Below are positions 17,632 through 26,005 of a DNA stretch of 64,000 nucleotides, piece by piece. The stretch comes from Candidatus Promineifilum breve. GTDB taxonomy: Bacteria; Chloroflexota; Anaerolineae; Promineifilales; Promineifilaceae. A model generated the notes under the pieces. That model was given only the letters and a program-made list of their open reading frames with translations. It made no database searches and had not been told where the DNA came from. Location of the stretch: positions 2,892,726-2,956,725 of the forward strand of contig NZ_LN890655.1 of NCBI RefSeq assembly GCF_900066015.1. The letters are read 5' to 3'. Each line of letters opens with the position of its first letter. Position 1 is the stretch's first letter. Both the position numbers and the translations under genes were made by a program.

Positions 17632-17765
17632 AGAAGAAGAGTGATCCGCAGATTTCGCAGATTACGCAGATTAAGAAAACATTCTTAAAAATCTGCGTAA
17701 TCTGCGAAATCTGCGGATCATATCTCTTAAATCTGTGAAATCTGTGTAATCTGTGGTTGCTCTTT
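17625..17765. repeat. Nested 9-mer hairpins
   Basis: An outer pair (ACCACAGATT ... AATCTGTGGT) encloses an inner complete hairpin of GCAGATTAC/GCAGATTTC 9-mers with arms starting GATCCGCAGA and ending TCTGCGGATC. The inner element appears to have inserted into the outer one. Confidence 0.75.
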
Positions 17766-17771
17766 TTTCTT

Positions 17772-19001
17772 ATGCCACGAATCAGAGAACTGGGTTTCTA
17801 CGAGAGCGAGCTGCCGCCGGGGCCGCGCAACGCCATCAGTGACGTGGCCGGGGTGACGGTGGGGCATTCCACGTTGATCAGGGGCGAGGGCGCGGCTGAC
17901 TCCAATTGGCGGCCGGGTCATGGCCCATTCCGCACCGGGGTGACGGTTATCCTGCCCCACGGCGGCAACCTGTACGAGCAGAAAGTGGTTGCCGCCGTAC
18001 ATACCATCAACGGCTACGGCAAGCCCATCGGCTTCGAGCAGGTGCGCGAGTTGGGGGTCATCGAGTCGCCCATCGCCCTGACCGGCACGCTGAACGCGCC
18101 ACGGGTGGCCGACGCGCTGATCACCCTGGCCGTGGAGCAAAATAACCACATCGGCGTGGGCTTCGCGGCCACGGGCTACCGGGGGTATGCCAGCGTGAAC
18201 CCCATCGTGGGCGAGACCAACGACGGCTATCTGAGCGACTTGCAGGGGCGGCCCGTCGGCCTGGCCGAGGTGCGGGCGGCCCTGGCGGCGGCCTCGACCG
18301 AGGTGACCGAAGGCGCGGTCGGCGCGGGTACGGGCACGAGCTGCTACGGTTGGAAGGGCGGCATCGGTACGGCGTCGCGGGTCTTGCCGGGCGAGGCGGG
18401 CGGCTACACGGTCGGGGTGCTGGTGCAGAGCAACTTCGGCCGGGCGGAGGAGTTGACGGTGTGTGGGGTGAGAGTGGGGAAGTTGTTGTGCCCACCGGAA
18501 AAGGGGGCTGGAAAAACAGCAGGGGAGCAGGGGAGAAAGGGAGCAGGGGAGAAAGAAGCGCTCTTCACCCCTGCTCCCCTGCCCCCCCGCTCCCCTGCTT
18601 CCCTGCCCCCCCGCTCCCCTGCTTCCCCCGCAGGCTCCATCATGATCGTCCTCGCCACCGACGCGCCGCTGGAGGCGCGCGGGCTGGGGCGGCTGGCGCG
18701 GCGGGTGGCGCTGGGGCTGGCGCGCACGGGCCACACCGGCCACGGCAGCAGCGGCGATTTCGTCATCGCCTTCTCCACGGCCCAGTCCATCGCCGACCGG
18801 CCGCAGCGACTCGTGGCGCGAACGGTCATCGACGAGCAGCCCATCCTGGATTGGCTGGCCCTGGCGGTGGTGGAGAGCGTGGAGGAGGCGGTCTACAATA
18901 GTATGCTGATGGCCCGGACAGTGGTAGGGCGCAATGAGCACGTGCGCTATGGGTTGCCGGGGGAAGAGGTGGCGCGGATTGTGGGGCGGCCACGTCCTTA
19001 G
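17772..19001 (+). CDS. P1/S58 family aminopeptidase (DmpA-like), with repeat insertion
   Basis: 409 residues from ATG 17772 (MPRIRELGF). PGPRNAISDVAGVTVGHST at the start, GAVGAGTGTSCYGWKGGIGTASR in the middle, and IVLATDAPLEARGLGRLARR plus GHGSSGDFVIAFST at the end are hallmarks of the self-processing DmpA/BapA family (L-aminopeptidase/D-esterase or beta-peptidase). Between the core and the C-terminal part, residues about 243-290 are encoded by an inverted GGGGAGCA array (18515-18632) that keeps the frame and yields a Gly/Lys then Pro/Ser-rich segment absent from the family. The TAG stop lies inside a half REP copy. Confidence 0.85.
   Translation: MPRIRELGFYESELPPGPRNAISDVAGVTVGHSTLIRGEGAADSNWRPGHGPFRTGVTVILPHGGNLYEQKVVAAVHTINGYGKPIGFEQVRELGVIESPIALTGTLNAPRVADALITLAVEQNNHIGVGFAATGYRGYASVNPIVGETNDGYLSDLQGRPVGLAEVRAALAAASTEVTEGAVGAGTGTSCYGWKGGIGTASRVLPGEAGGYTVGVLVQSNFGRAEELTVCGVRVGKLLCPPEKGAGKTAGEQGRKGAGEKEALFTPAPLPPRSPASLPPRSPASPAGSIMIVLATDAPLEARGLGRLARRVALGLARTGHTGHGSSGDFVIAFSTAQSIADRPQRLVARTVIDEQPILDWLALAVVESVEEAVYNSMLMARTVVGRNEHVRYGLPGEEVARIVGRPRP
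18515..18632. repeat. In-frame GGGGAGCA inverted array within the S58 peptidase gene
   Basis: GGGGAGCA/GGGGAGAAA units are followed by GCGCTCTTCA and then CCCCTGCT/CCCCCGCT units in inverse sense. Despite the repeat the peptidase frame is open throughout. Confidence 0.8.
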
Positions 19002-19014
19002 GTGCGACGCACTT
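19000..19014. repeat. Half copy of REP type A
   Basis: AGGTGCGACGCACTT without its inverse arm. It supplies the last bases of the TAG stop of the S58 peptidase gene. Confidence 0.55.
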
Positions 19015-19056
19015 GTTTCGTCAGAATATATAAGTAGTTATATAATAGTTGAAGTT

Positions 19057-19113
19057 ATGAAGTCGCTACGATTTGTCGGTTCAAGATCGCCAATTTGCAG
19101 GAAAAACCAATGA
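19057..19113 (+). pseudogene. Remnant of a HigB/Gp49-like toxin gene
   Basis: An 18-codon frame beginning MKSLRFVGS, the typical N-terminus of phage-derived Gp49/HigB-type toxins (M-K-x-L-x-F/W-V-G-S), then nine unrelated codons. Its TGA overlaps the ATG of the antitoxin at 19110 as in intact toxin-antitoxin operons. Roughly 80-100 toxin codons are missing, consistent with an internal deletion that preserved the coupling. This is inference from a short match. Confidence 0.45.
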
Positions 19114-19406
19114 GTGAAATGGTTCACGAGTCGAGTGGCAATGTATTTACCGATCTGGGGTTTGATGATGGTGAGGCGGCTATCCTGCAAATGCGGGCCA
19201 AGTTGCTCGCTGACCTGCGCGAGAACGTTATCGCCAGCGGCATGACGCAAACGCAGGCGGCCAAGAGGCTGGGCATTGCCCAATCGCGGCTATCCGATTT
19301 GATGCGCAATAAATGGGAGAAATTTAGTCTGGAGATGCTCATCACCCTGGAGGCCAGGGCCGGGCGGCAGGTGATAGTGGAACTGGCCGGGGTTTCTACG
19401 CTATGA
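19110..19406 (+). CDS. HigA-type XRE/HTH_37 antitoxin, orphan
   Basis: 98 residues from ATG 19110 with AGGAAAA just upstream; the frame could open at a TTG at 19095 but that is less likely. ESSGNVFTDLGFDDGEAA is the N-terminal signature of HigA-2-like antitoxins. The helix-turn-helix follows (MTQTQAAKRLGIAQSRLSDLMRNKWEKFSLEML). Such proteins bind the toxin and the operon operator. The upstream toxin is reduced to a stub, so this antitoxin is probably a relic or a repressor with another job. Confidence 0.8.
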   Translation: MSEMVHESSGNVFTDLGFDDGEAAILQMRAKLLADLRENVIASGMTQTQAAKRLGIAQSRLSDLMRNKWEKFSLEMLITLEARAGRQVIVELAGVSTL

Positions 19407-19418
19407 GCAATCGTAATG

Positions 19419-19424
19419 TATAAT
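19419..19424 (+). promoter_or_regulatory. -10 box TATAAT before 19441 gene
   Basis: TATAAT 12 bases after the antitoxin stop; GAGGTGG at 19431-19437 is the ribosome site for ATG 19441. Gives a leader of about 10 bases. Confidence 0.4.
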
Positions 19425-19440
19425 TGTAGCGAGGTGGAAG

Positions 19441-19731
19441 ATGACAGTATTCGAGCCGTTACCTTTGCCCAAGCTCAAGAAATTACCGCGCAGTATGCCT
19501 GAGGAGGGCGCGATCACCATTATTCTCCAGGAAGGTGTGCCAATCTTCCGCGCCTCACGATCGGTTCAAGAACGGATACAAACGCTACTGGATAAAGCAT
19601 CGGCTCATAACCTGACCGTGGTCGAAAATGAGGAGCTAGATCGCTATCAGGAAGTCGATGATTATCTAAGCCACCTCAATCGACTGATCAGAAATTCCCT
19701 TCTAGCACGCGCCACTAAGGTCAATTTCTAA
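19441..19731 (+). CDS. Conserved-looking small protein, function unknown
   Basis: 96 residues, no membrane segment. It has a Pro/Lys-rich N-terminus, then a mixed alpha/beta region (ITIILQEGVPIFRASRSVQERIQTLLDKA) and an acidic C-terminal helix (EELDRYQEVDDYLSHLNRLIRN). It begins with a good GAGGTGG ribosome site. It sits directly after the orphan antitoxin, and its size and charge fit a toxin-antitoxin or mobile-accessory protein, but nothing in the sequence shows a function. Confidence 0.6.
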   Translation: MTVFEPLPLPKLKKLPRSMPEEGAITIILQEGVPIFRASRSVQERIQTLLDKASAHNLTVVENEELDRYQEVDDYLSHLNRLIRNSLLARATKVNF

Positions 19732-19754
19732 CTTACTTTATACACTCCATCGCG

Positions 19755-19760
19755 TACAAT
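19755..19760 (+). promoter_or_regulatory. -10 box giving leaderless panD
   Basis: TACAAT ends 7 bases before the ATG at 19768 and there is no Shine-Dalgarno sequence, so panD transcription probably starts at the initiation codon. Confidence 0.4.
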
Positions 19761-19767
19761 TACCCCC

Positions 19768-20109
19768 ATGCGATGGGTTATGCGTTCCAAGATTCACAAG
19801 GCGACGGTCGTGCAGGCCGACGTCAATTATGTCGGCAGTATCACGATCGATGAAGACCTCATGGATCGCGTGGGGTTGTGGGAGCGGGAGAAGGTGCTGG
19901 TGGTCAGCAACACCAGCGGCGCGCGGCTGGAGACGTATGTCATCCCCGGGGCGCGCGGCACGGGGGTGATCAATATGAACGGGGCGGCGGCGCACCTGAT
20001 CAAGGCGGGGGAGGAGATCATCATCATCGCCTTTGAATTGACCGATAAGCCGATCCCCGCCCGGCAGATCCTGGTGGATAAAGAGAACCGCTACGTGCGC
20101 GATTTGTAA
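19768..20109 (+). CDS. panD: Aspartate 1-decarboxylase
   Basis: 113 residues, normal for Pan[25 protein letters not shown] contains the Gly-Ser self-cleavage site (G-S in YVGSI) that generates the pyruvoyl cofactor. [30 protein letters not shown] is the conserved core. It makes beta-alanine for pantothenate and CoA in the cytosol. It is a single gene between unrelated neighbours; other pan genes are not in the window. Confidence 0.95.
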   Translation: MRWVMRSKIHKATVVQADVNYVGSITIDEDLMDRVGLWEREKVLVVSNTSGARLETYVIPGARGTGVINMNGAAAHLIKAGEEIIIIAFELTDKPIPARQILVDKENRYVRDL

Positions 20110-20114
20110 GAGAA

Positions 20115-20243
20115 TCCACAGATTTCACAGATATAAGAATAGTGGGCAGTGGTCAGTCTGGATACTGATCACTGTCCACTGCCCACTGTCCACTCTCTTC
20201 AGTCTGTGAAATCTGTGAAATCTGTGGATTCTCTTCTCTATGA
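20115..20243. repeat. Nested hairpins of two repeat families
   Basis: Outer arms GAATCCACAGATTTCACAGA and its inverse near 20200-20235 are 9-mer arrays; between them sits a complete inverted array of CAGTGGN 7-mers (GTGGGCAGTGGTCAGT ... ACTGATCACTGTCCAC). One family is inserted inside another. Confidence 0.8.
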
Positions 20244-20273
20244 AATCCGCGGATTGTGTGGTTTCATTGGCGG

Positions 20274-21785
20274 ATGACGAGTGATGGGCGGGTGTCTCAG
20301 GTGCAACGCACCTCGGAAGGTGCGTCGCACCGGCCGTATGTGGAGGCGCGGCGGCTGACGAAGGTGTATCGCACCCCGGCGGGGGAGTTCACGGCGCTGA
20401 AGGGCATCGACTTACAGGTGCAGCGCGGTGAATTCGTGGCCGTCATCGGCAAGAGCGGCAGCGGCAAGTCGACCCTGATCAATTTGCTGACCGGCATCGA
20501 CCGGCCGACGGCGGGCGAGGTGATCATCGGCGGGGAGCCGCTGCACACCTACGACGAGGAGCAACTGGCGGCCTGGCGCGGCCGGAATATGGGCATCGTC
20601 TTCCAGTTCTTCCAGCTCTTGCCGACGCTGACGCTGGTGGAGAACGTGATGCTGCCGATGGACATCAACCGCCTCTACCCCCCGGCCGAGCGGCGCGAGC
20701 GGGCCATGCTCTTGCTGGAGATGGTGGAACTGGCCGAGCAGGCGGGCAAGCGGCCGTCGCAAGTGTCCGGCGGGCAGCAGCAGCGGGTCGCTATCGCCCG
20801 CGCGCTGGCCAATGACCCCGGCCTGCTCATCGCCGACGAGCCGACGGGCAACCTCGATTCGGCCACGGCCGAGAGCATCTTCGGCCTCTTTGCCCGGCTG
20901 GCGGCCGAGGGCACGACCATCCTCATGGTGACCCACGACGAGACATTGGCCGCCCGCACCCACCGTGCGGTGATGATCGCCGATGGCGAAGTGGTCAACG
21001 AGCACGTCAGCCGGGCGCTGTGGGTGTTGAACTACGACCAACTGGCCGAGGTGCAGCGGCATGTGACGCCCATCACCTACGCGCCGGGCAGCGTCATTAT
21101 ACGCCAGGGAGAGATGGGCGAGCATTTCTACATCCTGACCGGCGGCCGGGCCGACGTCTTCGTGGAACATCCCGACGGGCACGAGATGCCGGTCGATCAT
21201 CTGCGGGCCGGGCAATATTTCGGCGAGATGGCCCTCATCGGCCGGCAGGCGCGGCGGGCCACGGTGCGGGCGGCCGACGATGGGCCGGTGGAGGTGGCGG
21301 CGCTGGATCGGGCGGCTTTTAACGCCCTGGTGGAGGCGTCGCCGGGGTTGCGCCACGAGCTACAGCGGGTCATCAGCCTGCGTCAGTTGCAGAGTGAGGT
21401 GGATGCGCTGCAAGATGTCGATCGAGCGACGTTGCAGCGGCTGACGGCCGACGCGCCGACGCGCCTCATCGCGCCGGGCGAGACGATCATTCGCCGGGGC
21501 GAACTGGGCGAGACGTTCTACTTTATATTGGAAGGGGCGGTGGAGGTGTTTGCCGGGCGCAATGGGCAGGAGGCGCTCATCGACCGGTTGGGGCCGGGCG
21601 CTCATTTCGGCGAGCTGGCGCTGCTGGGCAACCGGCGGCGGGTGGCGACGGTGCGGGCGGCGGGCGACGGGCCGGCGCGGCTCATTGAACTGGACGAGAC
21701 GGCCTTCGCCCAGTTGCGCCAACTCTCCGCCCGCTTTGCCGGCCAGGTGGAGCAGACGGCGGCCGAGCGGCAGGCGCGGATATAA
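20274..21785 (+). CDS. ABC transporter ATPase fused to two cyclic-nucleotide-binding domains
   Basis: About 503 residues. The N-terminal ABC domain is of the MacB/LolD class: Walker [11 protein letters not shown]-loop, signature [15 protein letters not shown], Walker [14 protein letters not shown]. Two cNMP-binding domains follow, each with the phosphate-cassette pattern ([21 protein letters not shown] and [21 protein letters not shown]). It would power the FtsX/MacB-like permease encoded next, with transport gated by a cyclic nucleotide or similar ligand. The start is uncertain: ATG 20274 reads through a REP palindrome, while GTG 20338 just after it gives a typical ABC N-terminus. Confidence 0.85.
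   Translation: MTSDGRVSQVQRTSEGASHRPYVEARRLTKVYRTPAGEFTALKGIDLQVQRGEFVAVIGKSGSGKSTLINLLTGIDRPTAGEVIIGGEPLHTYDEEQLAAWRGRNMGIVFQFFQLLPTLTLVENVMLPMDINRLYPPAERRERAMLLLEMVELAEQAGKRPSQVSGGQQQRVAIARALANDPGLLIADEPTGNLDSATAESIFGLFARLAAEGTTILMVTHDETLAARTHRAVMIADGEVVNEHVSRALWVLNYDQLAEVQRHVTPITYAPGSVIIRQGEMGEHFYILTGGRADVFVEHPDGHEMPVDHLRAGQYFGEMALIGRQARRATVRAADDGPVEVAALDRAAFNALVEASPGLRHELQRVISLRQLQSEVDALQDVDRATLQRLTADAPTRLIAPGETIIRRGELGETFYFILEGAVEVFAGRNGQEALIDRLGPGAHFGELALLGNRRRVATVRAAGDGPARLIELDETAFAQLRQLSARFAGQVEQTAAERQARI
20298..20332. repeat. REP-like palindrome type A at the ABC gene start
   Basis: Copy with one arm changed (CAGGTGCAACGCACC / GGTGCGTCGCACC). It either forms the N-terminal peptide of the ABC protein or ends 5 bases before its GTG start. 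Confidence 0.8.
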
Positions 21786-21813
21786 GAGAAGAGAAGCCAC
21801 AGTTTACATTCCG

Positions 21814-24345
21814 ATGAACACTCTGCGGATCAAGACGTGGCGGGATTTGTGGCTCTATCGGGCGCGGACGGCGCTGGTGGTCATCGCCATTGCTGTGGGC
21901 GTGGCCGCCGGCGGCGTGGCGACGACGAGCCTGATCGTGCTGCGCCGCGATTTACGGGAGGGGTACGCGGCCACCAACCCGGCCCACGCCATCCTCGACG
22001 TTTCCTATATGAATGAAGGGCTGGCCGAGCAAGTGGCCGATCTGCCGGAGGTGGACGGGGCGGAGATACGGCGCGCCACATCAGCGCGGCTCATCCTGGA
22101 CGGCGAGGCGCGCCCGCTGCAATTGGCGACGCTGCCCGATTTCGCCGCGACGACAATCGCCTTGCTGCGGCCGGAGGCGGGGGCGACCGTGCCGCCGCCG
22201 GAGGGGGCGCTGCTGCTGGAGCGTTCGGCCGGGGCGGCGCTGGGCATCGCGCCGGGCGACGTGTTGACCGTGCGGCTGCTGGACGGCGACGAGGCGCAAT
22301 TGGCCGTGGCCGGCTTCGTCCACGATCTGGCCGTGGCCCCGACGACGGTGCAGCCGGGCGTCAACGGCTACATCACCGACGCCACGGCGGCGCGGCTGGG
22401 GCTGCCGGAGGCGTATAACCAGCTCTATCTGACCGTGGCCGCGGCCGACCCCGACCGGGCGGCGGTGGAAGCGGCGGTGACGGCCGTGGGCGAATGGCTG
22501 GCGGACGAGGGCGTAGTGGTGACGCGGGCCTCGATTCCCGAGCCGAACGTCCACCTGATGCAGGGCAACGTCGATACCGGCCTGCTGATGATCGGCATCC
22601 TGGGCGGGCTGACGCTGCTGCTGGGGGCGTTTTTGGTGACCAATGTGATGTCGGCCGTCGTCGCCCAGCAGGTGCCGATCATCGGCGTGCTGAAGGCGTT
22701 GGGCGGCGGGCGGCGGCTGGTGCTGTGCCATTATGGGCTGATGGTGCTCATCTTTGGGCTGCTGGCGCTGTTGTTGGCCGTGCCGCTGGGCCTGTTCGGC
22801 GCTTACTTCATGTCCAGCTTTCTGGCCGGGCAACTCAATTTCGACATTCCGTCGTTCGGGCTGCCGTGGCCGACAGTGGTCGTGCAACTGGCCGGGGCGC
22901 TGCTGGTGCCGGCCCTGGCCGCGCTGGGGCCGGTGCGCACGGCGGCGGGACTGACCATCCGCGAAGCCCTGGGTGGAATGTCGAATGACGAATTACGAAT
23001 GACGAATTCAGAGCGCGTTCGTCATTCGTCATTCGGAATGCGCCATTCGTCACTTGTTCTCGTGGTTTGGCGCAACGTGGCCCGGCGCAAGGGGCGGCTG
23101 GCGCTGACGCTGGCGGCGCTGAGTCTGGCCGGGGCGCTGTTCATGGCGACGTTTGGGCTGCGGCTGGGGCTGGAGGCGGCGATTGAGATATTGGTCAGTG
23201 AGTTTCCCTATGACGTGCAGATCGATTTTGCCGAGGGGGAGGATGGGCGGTTGGTGGAGCGGGTGGCCGGGGAGGCAATGCAGGGGAGCGGGGGGGCAGG
23301 GGAGCAGGGGGGCACGTCCCTCGCCCTGGGGGAGAGGTTAGGAGAGGGGCTTCGATTTGAACTGTGGGGCGTGGCTGACGCGCGGCGGGTGTATGGCGAT
23401 GGCCGGGTGGGCAGCAGCTTCACCCTGTTCGGCGTGCCGCCCACGACGCGGATTGCGCCCTTTGCCGAGGGAGCGGGGCGGTGGCTGGAAGCGCAGGGGG
23501 GCAGGGGAGCAGGGGTGCAGGGGGGCGGCGAACTCTACATCAATTACGAGGCTGAGAAGTTGATTGGGCGGCCGGCGGTGGATGATGGGCTGATCATCCG
23601 GGTCAATGGGGATGAGGAGCAACTGTTGCGGCTGGTCGGCATGAGCCTGCGGCCGTTCGACGCTCAGGCGTACATACCCTACGAAGCCTTCGAGGAATTG
23701 ACGGGGCGGCGGGGGGAGGTGGGGCGGCTGGTAGTGTATCTGGGGGAAGCGCAGGGGAGCGGGGGAGCAGGGGAGCAGGGGTGCTCTTTCTCCCCTGCTC
23801 CCCTGCTCCCCTGCCCCCCTGCTAACGAAACAGCCGTCGCCAACGCCCTCGTAGCCGCCTTCGAAGCCGCCGGCATGCCCGTGGCGCGGGCGGAGACGGC
23901 GACCAGCATCCGCGACGGCTACCGGGCGCAGTTCAACAATCTGGTGGTGCTGCTGATGGCGTTGGCCGGGCTGACGGCGCTGGTGGGCGGGCTGGGGCTG
24001 GCCAATACGATGGCCCTCAACGTGCTGGAGCGCTCGCGGGAGATCGGCGTGCTGCGGGCGATGGGGGCGCGGCGGCCGTTGTTGCGGCGGCTGGTGCTGG
24101 CCGAGGGGCTGGCCGTGGCCCTGCTCAGCGCCTTCTTCGCCGTGTTGCTGGCCGTGCCCCTGACGCTGGCGCTGGATCGGGTGATGGGCGTTTCGCTGCT
24201 GGGCAGCCCGCTGGCCTTCGCCTTCGCGCCGGGGGCGGCGTTGGGCTGGCTGGGGCTGGTGGTGGTGATTGGGTTGGTGGCGTGTTGGGTGCCGGCGGAG
24301 GGGGCGGGAAGGATGACGATCAGGGAGGCGTTGGCGTACGAGTGA
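21814..24345 (+). CDS. MacB/FtsX-like ABC transporter permease with in-frame repeat insertions
   Basis: 843 residues from ATG 21814 (MNTLRIKTWRDLW). The frame is open from 21550 but that part overlaps the ATPase gene. Two FtsX-like halves: an N-terminal TM helix, an extracytoplasmic domain and three TM helices (near residues 255-370), then a second helix, domain and TM block (residues 700-840). LDVLL-type FtsX motifs and MTIREAL ends recur in both halves. Four stretches are encoded by repeats: residues 389-413 (GAATGAC hairpin), 489-500, 562-572 and 646-670 (GGGGAGCA arrays). It pairs with the preceding ATPase to move lipoprotein, lipid or peptide substrates. Confidence 0.85.
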   Translation: MNTLRIKTWRDLWLYRARTALVVIAIAVGVAAGGVATTSLIVLRRDLREGYAATNPAHAILDVSYMNEGLAEQVADLPEVDGAEIRRATSARLILDGEARPLQLATLPDFAATTIALLRPEAGATVPPPEGALLLERSAGAALGIAPGDVLTVRLLDGDEAQLAVAGFVHDLAVAPTTVQPGVNGYITDATAARLGLPEAYNQLYLTVAAADPDRAAVEAAVTAVGEWLADEGVVVTRASIPEPNVHLMQGNVDTGLLMIGILGGLTLLLGAFLVTNVMSAVVAQQVPIIGVLKALGGGRRLVLCHYGLMVLIFGLLALLLAVPLGLFGAYFMSSFLAGQLNFDIPSFGLPWPTVVVQLAGALLVPALAALGPVRTAAGLTIREALGGMSNDELRMTNSERVRHSSFGMRHSSLVLVVWRNVARRKGRLALTLAALSLAGALFMATFGLRLGLEAAIEILVSEFPYDVQIDFAEGEDGRLVERVAGEAMQGSGGAGEQGGTSLALGERLGEGLRFELWGVADARRVYGDGRVGSSFTLFGVPPTTRIAPFAEGAGRWLEAQGGRGAGVQGGGELYINYEAEKLIGRPAVDDGLIIRVNGDEEQLLRLVGMSLRPFDAQAYIPYEAFEELTGRRGEVGRLVVYLGEAQGSGGAGEQGCSFSPAPLLPCPPANETAVANALVAAFEAAGMPVARAETATSIRDGYRAQFNNLVVLLMALAGLTALVGGLGLANTMALNVLERSREIGVLRAMGARRPLLRRLVLAEGLAVALLSAFFAVLLAVPLTLALDRVMGVSLLGSPLAFAFAPGAALGWLGLVVVIGLVACWVPAEGAGRMTIREALAYE
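22979..23052. repeat. In-frame GAATGAC/GTCATTC hairpin inside the permease gene
   Basis: GAATGAC, GAATTAC, GAATGAC units, a short loop GAGCGCG, then ATTCGTC units in inverse sense. It lies between the two FtsX halves, where length is probably tolerated. Confidence 0.8.
23279..23823. repeat. Three in-frame GGGGAGCA arrays inside the permease gene
   Basis: Arrays at 23279-23313, 23499-23528 and 23749-23823; the last is an inverted pair. The first continues into CCTCGCCCTGGGGGAGAGG, another G-rich repeat. All are open in the permease frame and encode Gly/Ala/Gln-rich loops. Confidence 0.75.
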
Positions 24346-24349
24346 GAAG

Positions 24350-24475
24350 AGAATCCACAGATTTCACAGATTTCACAGATTGATCATCCGCAGATTAGGC
24401 AGATTAAAGAACCCCTTTCAATCATCTGCCTAATCTGCCCAATCTGCGGATTATTCTTCTTCATTCTGTGCAATC
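24350..24475. repeat. Nested 9-mer hairpins
   Basis: CACAGATTT units enclose an inner inverted array of GCAGATTAG/GGCAGATTA units (arms near 24386-24402 and 24424-24450). It separates the convergent permease and S10 peptidase genes. Confidence 0.7.
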
Positions 24476-24482
24476 TGCGTTT

Positions 24483-25967
24483 TTACTCCCCATCAATAAA
24501 CCCATCCAAATCCCCCTTCAACTCCCCTAACGACGGCTCATGAATATACATCATATGCCCCGCCTCATAATGCCGCATGACAACATTCCCCCGCCGCTCA
24601 GGATCAAGTTCCAGGTGGTCGAACGTATAGCGCGTCGCCAGATAGGGTGTCGCCAGGTCATAGTAGCCATTGGCGACGAAGACGCGCAGGTGGGGGTTCA
24701 TGCTCATCGCCTTGCGCAACGTCTCGCCGGTGTTGACGTAGGCGTTTTCGTGGTCGGCGAACGACCAGGGGTGAACGCGCTCGCTGATGATCTCGTAGGG
24801 CAGGTCGCTGGCGAAGCCCAGTTCGCGGCGCACGTAGTCGTTGAACGTGCCGCCGTAGGCCCCCTGGATGATGGCGTAGCTGGGATCATATTCGTGCCCT
24901 TCGCCGGCGGCGTCGCGGTCGATGCCGGTGAAGCGGCTGTCGAGGCGGCCGACGGTGCGCCGTTGGTCGCGCAATAGCTCCTTGACGAAGCGGTGGATGT
25001 TGACCCGCAGGTTGGTCGATTCGATATAGGCGACCGCCAGGCCGGTGTAGCGGGCCAGACGGGCGGCGATGTCGGCCTGTTGCGCGGCGGGCAGGGCATC
25101 GCCTTGCAGCAGGGCCGTGGCGTAATCGCCCAGGGCGAACGCTTCGGCTTCGGCCAGGGCGCGGCCGAGGTCGGCTTGCAACTCCGGGGCCAGCTTATTG
25201 TGGTAGTGGGCCGTGGCCGTGTAGGTCGGCAGAAAGAGGAGGAAGGGCAGGTCGTTGCCGGGATCGAATTCCAGCGTCAGGAAGTTGAGCACCACCGAGA
25301 CGAGGATGATGCCGTTCAGGTAGAAGCCGTGGCGCTCCTGCAAATAGCCGGCCAGCCCGGCGGCGCGCGTCGTGCCGTAGCTCTCGCCGATGAGATAGCG
25401 CGGCGACCCCCAGCGGTGGTAGCGCGAGACGTAGAGGCGGATGAAGTCGCCCACCGATTCGATGTCGGGCTTGAAGCCGTGGAACTGTTTGTCCTTTTCG
25501 CCGGGCACGGCGCGGCTGAAGCCGGTGGTCACCGGGTCGATGAAGACCAGGTCGCATTTGTCCAGCAGGCAGAAGTCGTTGTCGACCAGACGATAGGGCG
25601 GGGGCAGCAAGCGGCCGTCGTGCTCCAGGGCGACGCGGCGCGGCCCCAGCAAGCCCATGTGGAGCCAGACCGACGACGAACCGGGGCCGCCGTTGAACGA
25701 GAAGGCGATGGGGCGGCTGGCGGGGTCGGCCGCGCCTGTGCCTTCCGGCGGGTCGAGGGTGTAGGCGACGAAGAAGATGGCCGCTTTGGGCTTCTCGCCC
25801 TCCTTTTCGTCCTCGGCCTTCAGGATGATGCGGCCGGTGGTGGCCGTATAGTGGAGGGTCTCGCCGCCAAGGGTGATGGTGTGGCGCGTTTGGGTGATGG
25901 CGTCCTGGGGCGGGGGGAGGGCCGCCTTTTCGTCTTGCTTTTCAGGTTCGGGGGACTGGTTGGGCAT
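24483..25967 (-). CDS. Peptidase S10 family serine carboxypeptidase-like protein
   Basis: 494 residues. PIAFSFNGGPGSSSVWLHMG (oxyanion region), GESYGTTRA (nucleophile Ser), NGYYDLATPYLA (Asp) and YEAGHMMYIH (His) give the full carboxypeptidase triad in order. The N-terminus is a charged Pro/Glu/Lys-rich stretch without an evident signal peptide, so cytosolic location is likely. It would remove C-terminal residues from peptides. It is a lone gene convergent with the ABC operon. Confidence 0.85.
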   Translation of the reverse strand: MPNQSPEPEKQDEKAALPPPQDAITQTRHTITLGGETLHYTATTGRIILKAEDEKEGEKPKAAIFFVAYTLDPPEGTGAADPASRPIAFSFNGGPGSSSVWLHMGLLGPRRVALEHDGRLLPPPYRLVDNDFCLLDKCDLVFIDPVTTGFSRAVPGEKDKQFHGFKPDIESVGDFIRLYVSRYHRWGSPRYLIGESYGTTRAAGLAGYLQERHGFYLNGIILVSVVLNFLTLEFDPGNDLPFLLFLPTYTATAHYHNKLAPELQADLGRALAEAEAFALGDYATALLQGDALPAAQQADIAARLARYTGLAVAYIESTNLRVNIHRFVKELLRDQRRTVGRLDSRFTGIDRDAAGEGHEYDPSYAIIQGAYGGTFNDYVRRELGFASDLPYEIISERVHPWSFADHENAYVNTGETLRKAMSMNPHLRVFVANGYYDLATPYLATRYTFDHLELDPERRGNVVMRHYEAGHMMYIHEPSLGELKGDLDGFIDGE

Positions 25968-26005
25968 ATTTATTACCTTAAGTGATCTTGTCGGTCGCCT
26001 GCTTC

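Noticed and set aside
21550-21813. Long N-terminal extension of the ABC permease
   Set aside because: It is the ATPase gene read in another frame; the permease starts at the MNTLRIKTW methionine at 21814.
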